From NCBI RefSeq assembly GCF_026427775.1, contig NZ_CP044532.1:1178001-1242000 (forward strand): a DNA stretch of 64,000 bases, in the 5' to 3' direction. Below, piece by piece: positions 60,437-64,000 of the stretch (positions are counted from its first letter, which is position 1; every line of letters begins with the position of its first letter). The stretch comes from Arthrobacter sp. CDRTa11 (lineage in GTDB: Bacteria > Actinomycetota > Actinomycetes > Actinomycetales > Micrococcaceae). The notes under the pieces were generated by a model. That model was not told the origin of the DNA, ran no database searches, and worked only from the letters and a program-made list of their open reading frames with translations. Both the position numbers and the translations under genes were made by a program.

Positions 60437-60943
60437 CTATCCCCGAGAGTAACCGAGGTAGCGCGGAACCTTTTGCGCGTAATCAACGTAGGACTGCCCG
60501 AAGAGCTCGGCCAGCGTGGCCTCTTCATCGAGGATGTAGGGATGTTCCACCAGCAATTCGGCCGGCAGCGTCACGAGGACCCAGGATGAACCGGCCATGG
60601 TCCCCGCGCCCAGTTGGATGAGCCACCAGCCCACGTACATCGGATGGCGGCTGATCGCGTAAGGGCCGCTGGTGACCAGTTCCTCCGGTTCCTCCAGCGC
60701 GAAAGTGCCGGCGGACCGGCGTCGGCGTTCAGTTAGGGCCCAAAGATTCAGGCCGACGCCGGCAAGCACCAGTCCGGCCCCCGCCGTCCGGTGGAGGAAA
60801 CAGGGGCCGGGAAGCGGCAGTGGGCGAAGCCGGTGAAGGAGGAGATCCAAGGCGATCGCGGCCACGGTGGGCGCCGGCAGCGGAATGTTTTCGTAGGCTT
60901 CCTTTAGGCGCGTGGTCAGGGAGCCTGCGGAGCGGCCCGTCAC
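60437..60943 (-). CDS. Isoprenylcysteine carboxyl methyltransferase-like membrane protein
   Basis: 168 residues with TSGPYAISRHPMYVGWWLIQ LGAGTMAGSSW and EHPYILDEEATLAELFGQSY VDYAQKVPRYL, the ICMT/PEMT-type S-adenosylmethionine-dependent methyltransferase motif, plus two to three membrane helices. Such bacterial proteins methylate small or lipid molecules; substrate unknown. Start GTG 60943 overlaps the stop of the upstream hydrolase gene (GTGA), so the two are coupled. Confidence 0.85.
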   Translation of the reverse strand: MTGRSAGSLTTRLKEAYENIPLPAPTVAAIALDLLLHRLRPLPLPGPCFLHRTAGAGLVLAGVGLNLWALTERRRRSAGTFALEEPEELVTSGPYAISRHPMYVGWWLIQLGAGTMAGSSWVLVTLPAELLVEHPYILDEEATLAELFGQSYVDYAQKVPRYLGYSRG

Positions 60944-61761
60944 GGCGCGTCCGATGGCCTGGGTAATCCAGCGAGCGAGCGGAAGAACGTGGTGGCATCC
61001 TCGGCGACCTGCTCCGGGCACTCCCAGAGGACCAAATGCGCCACATCCGGATACGTTTTCACCGACGAGCCCGCGATCCGCGCGGCCAATTTGTCCTGGT
61101 CGCCAGGTGGGAGAAGGTTGTCCTCGCCGCCCCACAGAATCAGCGTGGGTGCCGTGATGGTTCCCGCTTCCGTGGGCGGCACGGCGGCGGCGAGGCCGTC
61201 CAAAACCGCCTTCCACACGTGGGCAGGCATCCTTACTCCGTCCCGCACGCGGTCCTCAAGAAACCACTGCGGAACGTCGTGCAGCAGGCGAAACCAGGAG
61301 AGGGAATCCCTGACCCACGCCTCGTCGATGGGGTCCGTCAGCGCGTCCACTTCGTCAGCGAAAGGGGCCCGTCCGTGGAGGCTCATTGGAGTGCCCACCA
61401 GCACCAGCGCCGCAACCTTTTCAGGATGGACGACGGCGAGTTGCTGGGCCACGTATCCACCGCTGGAGGAGCCGACGACGGACGCCCGGGTCACGTCGAG
61501 CGCGTCCAGGATCGCGGCGGCGTCGTCGGCCTGTTCGGCCAAAGAGTAGCCGTCCCTCGGTTTGTCCGCTTCGCCTTGGCCGCGGAGGTCGGGGGCGTAA
61601 ACCCGGAAACCCGTTAGCAGGGGGATCAGCCGGTCAAAGGTCCGCCGGGATTCGCCCCATGGATGCAGCAGCAGAACCGGGGGAGCGTCTGCCTCGCCGT
61701 GAACGAGGCATGGCACGGTGATGCCTGTGCGGAGCCGGAGGTCCCGGACTTCGGGTTCCAT
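60940..61761 (-). CDS. Alpha/beta hydrolase
   Basis: 273 residues: LLLHPWGESRRTFDRLIPLL, GVRVYAPDLRGQGEADKP, elbow GSSSGGYVAQQLAVVHPEKV (Ser), GGEDNLLPPGDQDKLAARI (acid) and PDVAHLVLWECPEQVAED (His). Typical non-specific esterase/epoxide-hydrolase-like fold. It forms a GTGA-overlapping operon with the methyltransferase-like gene. Confidence 0.92.
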   Translation of the reverse strand: MEPEVRDLRLRTGITVPCLVHGEADAPPVLLLHPWGESRRTFDRLIPLLTGFRVYAPDLRGQGEADKPRDGYSLAEQADDAAAILDALDVTRASVVGSSSGGYVAQQLAVVHPEKVAALVLVGTPMSLHGRAPFADEVDALTDPIDEAWVRDSLSWFRLLHDVPQWFLEDRVRDGVRMPAHVWKAVLDGLAAAVPPTEAGTITAPTLILWGGEDNLLPPGDQDKLAARIAGSSVKTYPDVAHLVLWECPEQVAEDATTFFRSLAGLPRPSDAP

Positions 61762-61843
61762 AGCTTCAGGGTACGCGGTGCTGAATTAGCTGTCGCCTGG
61801 GCTCAGGGCAGCGAGGGGCAGGCCCGGATCCAGCCTTTGGTGG

Positions 61844-62200
61844 TCATCCTTCTGAAGCCGAGCGGACAACGCACCATTCGTTGCCCTCTGGATCCTGGAG
61901 CACCTGGAAGGTGCCGACGGAATCTTTGTGGATCGTGCCGATCCTGACAGCTCCGAGGGCTTCAGCCGCTGCGGCCGCAGCCGGCACATCGTCCACGTAC
62001 ACGTCGATATGGAGGCGGTTCTTCCCCTGCTTGTCTTCGGGGACTCGCTGGAAGGCCAGTCGCGTCCATCCCGGGGGATCGATAAAGGACCAGGCATCGC
62101 TCCGGTGCACAGGCTCGCCGCCGAGCACCAAGGACCAGAACTCGGCCAGCCCGGCGGGGTTGTGGCAATCCACTACGACTTCATCAACTCGTCCGATCAC
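61844..62200 (-). CDS. VOC family protein (glyoxalase_6 type)
   Basis: 118 residues: VDEVVVDCHNPAGLAEFWSL VLG, WSFIDPPGWTRLAFQRVPED KQGKNRLHIDVYVDD and FQVLQDPEGNEWCVVRS. The pattern is the glyoxalase_6 branch common in actinobacteria; substrate unknown. Confidence 0.9.
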   Translation of the reverse strand: MIGRVDEVVVDCHNPAGLAEFWSLVLGGEPVHRSDAWSFIDPPGWTRLAFQRVPEDKQGKNRLHIDVYVDDVPAAAAAAEALGAVRIGTIHKDSVGTFQVLQDPEGNEWCVVRSASEG

Positions 62201-62345
62201 TGTTCGACAGTACTTGCTGCACGACGGAGTTCACCACCTGCACGATGTCGAAAGCCAGCGCACAACGAAGGACTAGACAGCCACGGCCCGAGCAGGATCC
62301 ACTGGCCCTGACCGGTGAGGAGAACCGCTCAGGACTCATGATCAG

Positions 62346-62987
62346 TTAGGTCTCGGCCGTGAGAGTATCCGGCTGCCTGGCCTGCGGGGTGATCAGCTGC
62401 GCCACGAGGGTCGCCGCAAGCCATTCTTGGTAGCGGTCGGCTGACCAGCCGCGTTCCTCGACGAGTTCCCGGTAAATTTCCTCATTCGAGAAGCACCACA
62501 GGAGGTCGCTTGCGGTCGCTTCGTCGATGTTGGCCGCGAGATCGGCACGCAGGCTGTGGATAAAGTCCGCAAGTGTCCGCGCCCTGTTGTCCAGCACTTT
62601 GCGGTAGGCGGCGGCAACTTTCGGATCTGACGCTGCGGCCTGGCGGTGTATGGAGATGACGTCGTAGCTCGTCTCCATCTGCTGGCGCACCAGTTGCGCC
62701 CACAGGCCCAGGCGGCGGGAGGCATCCGGCTCGGCCGCGGCTTGGGCCATCAGTTCAGGAATTTTCGAGTCCCGCAGCATTGTGTGCCGCATGCCTTCGA
62801 GCAGGGCACGCTTATTTCCAAACGCAGCGTAGATCGTCTGGGTGGCTACGCCAGCCTCTGAAGCAATGGCGTCGATGGTGGTGGCTGCCCATCCCTTCGC
62901 CGCCATCAGCGACCGGGCGGCGGCAATAATGCGGTCCTTGGTTTCCTGGGCCTGGCGCTGCCGGTGGGTTGGTCGGGGGGAAGGCAT
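62346..62987 (-). CDS. TetR family transcriptional regulator
   Basis: 213 residues starting MPSPRPTHRQRQAQETKDRI, with helix-turn-helix WAATTIDAIASEAGVATQTI YAAFGNKRALLEG and a helical C-terminal domain. TATACT ends 6 nt before the ATG without a ribosome site, again indicating a leaderless mRNA. Divergent from a membrane protein gene, 77 bp between them; no clear perfect dyad is seen there. Confidence 0.88.
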   Translation of the reverse strand: MPSPRPTHRQRQAQETKDRIIAAARSLMAAKGWAATTIDAIASEAGVATQTIYAAFGNKRALLEGMRHTMLRDSKIPELMAQAAAEPDASRRLGLWAQLVRQQMETSYDVISIHRQAAASDPKVAAAYRKVLDNRARTLADFIHSLRADLAANIDEATASDLLWCFSNEEIYRELVEERGWSADRYQEWLAATLVAQLITPQARQPDTLTAET

Positions 62988-63064
62988 GAAGTCAGTATAG
63001 CCATAACCCATTGAGTGGAGTATAACTTCATTCATTAGAGCATCACTATAACGAGGAGTGGGCC

Positions 63065-63799
63065 ATGTCGACCTTACCGGAACACCGTTTACTGGACGGC
63101 ACCGCGCGCCGCCTTACCGGCTGGTGCGGCATCGGGATGGTTGGGGCCATCCTGGTGAATGGCCCACTCTCGGTGGCTCTGCAGAGAATGCCGAGTTACT
63201 GGGAGGCGGGAGCGGGCGGGAAGCTTGCTACCTACCTGGAGGACGGCACGAACGTCGATCAGATGCTGGTCTTCTTCGCCCTTTCGAACCTCATCTTTGT
63301 ATTTGGAATCGGGTTCTTCGCAGGGCTACGCCGCGTCAGTGACCAATCAAACGTTTCGGATTGGGTGAGCGGGGTGGTGTCCGTTGGCTCAGCAGTTTTT
63401 CTCGCCGCCGGGCTGGTGTCGGAGACACTATCGACCGGAATAGCCGTAGTTCTGCGTTCAACTCCCGACTACAACCTCGACGCTAATTCTGCTCTTCTGA
63501 TGCAGGGCCTATGGTCTACCGTGATCGCTCAAGGGCAAGTGGCTTTGGGCATCGTCATCGTCGCTGTCAGCGTGGCCTCCCTCCGAGCCGGCGGTCTGCC
63601 GAAGTGGCTCGCCTGGGCAGGAGTCGCCGTCGGGATCGTGAGCATTCTGCGTCCGGTGCTCGTCACCCAGATCCCGCTGTTCATCGTTTCCTTCCAGCCC
63701 GTGTTCTTTTGGATCGCCGCAGTCTCCGTCGTCCTCCTTGGTGCCGGCACCCGTCGACGGCCAACTGAACGGCGCAGGTCGGCCACCGCAATAGCCTGA
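63065..63799 (+). CDS. Multi-pass membrane protein
   Basis: 244 residues and about six membrane segments, start MSTLPEHRLLDGTARRLTGW with GAGGAG upstream. The helices and loop pattern (FFALSNLIFVFGIGFFAG, LWSTVIAQGQVALGIVIVAV SVASL) resemble DUF4386-like proteins, but this is a weak impression. It is probably the target of the divergent TetR gene. Confidence 0.7.
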   Translation: MSTLPEHRLLDGTARRLTGWCGIGMVGAILVNGPLSVALQRMPSYWEAGAGGKLATYLEDGTNVDQMLVFFALSNLIFVFGIGFFAGLRRVSDQSNVSDWVSGVVSVGSAVFLAAGLVSETLSTGIAVVLRSTPDYNLDANSALLMQGLWSTVIAQGQVALGIVIVAVSVASLRAGGLPKWLAWAGVAVGIVSILRPVLVTQIPLFIVSFQPVFFWIAAVSVVLLGAGTRRRPTERRRSATAIA

Positions 63800-63809
63800 C
63801 TCCAACTGC

Positions 63810-64000
63810 TTACTCCTGCGGCTGCCCCTTCGCGGGCGTCACCCGGATCCGGGCAATGCGCAGCCGGTCCATCGCGAGCACGGTGAGGACGTGGCCTGCG
63901 ACCTCCACCTGGTCGCCGGTCCGGGGGAGGCGGCCCAAGCGGTCAATGACGAACCCGGCCACCGTCTCGTAGTGGCCTTCGGGCAATTCGATGCCGGACG
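63810..64000 (-). CDS. C-terminal end of a CorC/HlyC-family transporter (5' part outside window)
   Basis: The last 62 residues in this frame read IELPEGHYETVAGFVIDRLG RLPRTGDQVEVAGHVLTVLA MDRLRIARIRVTP. This is the CorC/HlyC transporter-associated domain found at the C-terminus of DUF21/CBS-pair proteins linked to Mg/Co homeostasis. The membrane and CBS domains lie beyond the right-hand edge. Confidence 0.88.
   Translation of the reverse strand, partial: SGIELPEGHYETVAGFVIDRLGRLPRTGDQVEVAGHVLTVLAMDRLRIARIRVTPAKGQPQE

Overview
This 64 kb window comes from a high-GC Gram-positive chromosome, most likely a soil actinobacterium of the Micrococcaceae (Arthrobacter-like). The reasons are the strong GC bias at third codon positions, an actinobacterial SOS box (TCGAAT-N4-GTTCGA) before a umuDC pair, DUF3040 and excalibur proteins, frequent GTG/TTG starts, and many genes whose start codon lies 6-7 nt after a -10 box (probable leaderless transcripts). 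The species assignment is an inference. I found no rRNA, tRNA, CRISPR array, intact insertion sequence or phage, so this reads as accessory chromosomal territory rich in small regulator-plus-target cassettes.

Layout. 1-4 kb: a leftward operon of APC permease, nitrilase-family amidohydrolase and a DmpA-type peptidase, divergent from a TetR gene with two perfect operators between them. 4-8.7 kb: VOC protein, a small barrel gene broken by a stop codon, a lipoprotein, a DrrAB-type ABC exporter with an elaborate upstream region, a MerR regulator and an RBBP9-type hydrolase. 8.8-12.3 kb: DinB, MFS, a TetR-family gene and an SRAP (YedK/HMCES) protein. 12.3-16.4 kb: a giant secreted protein with ten repeats, behind a small TasA/SipW-type secreted protein. 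16.6-20.6 kb: RibD-like reductase, hydrolase/TetR pair, then a gene graveyard (ATP-dependent DNA ligase stub and a multiply frameshifted MFS pseudogene). 20.7-32.3 kb: aldo/keto reductase, two MmyB-type XRE regulators, umuDC, lipoprotein, APH-like kinase, Bcr/CflA MFS, SDR and a tandem VOC protein. 32.4-40 kb: a degenerate Hpt protein, GyrI-like and APH-like proteins, two serine hydrolases, an ion channel and a cupin.

40.1-42.5 kb holds the most unusual locus. A 103-residue protein made of eighteen Gly/Ser-Gly-Ala-Asp tetrapeptides is followed after 3 nt by a JmjC/cupin oxygenase (HxD...H iron site), which overlaps a sucrase/ferredoxin-like protein. This looks like a modified repeat-peptide system. 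42.6-46.3 kb: SRPBCC/TetR, MarR/MFS and a TMEM175-type channel. 46.5-50 kb: small enzymes and hypotheticals. 50.1-53.7 kb: a class C beta-lactamase-like lipoprotein that has lost its SxxK motif, then a DUF1304/luxR segment bracketed by a perfect 20-bp direct repeat. 54-64 kb: membrane and MFS proteins, DUF6308, a secreted GmrSD-type HNH nuclease followed by a PASTA lipoprotein (both with excalibur tails), a hydrolase/methyltransferase pair, a TetR/membrane-protein pair and the C-terminal end of a CorC/HlyC-type transporter.

The recurring logic is a one-component regulator divergent from or next to an exporter, hydrolase or oxidoreductase, with a palindromic operator between them.
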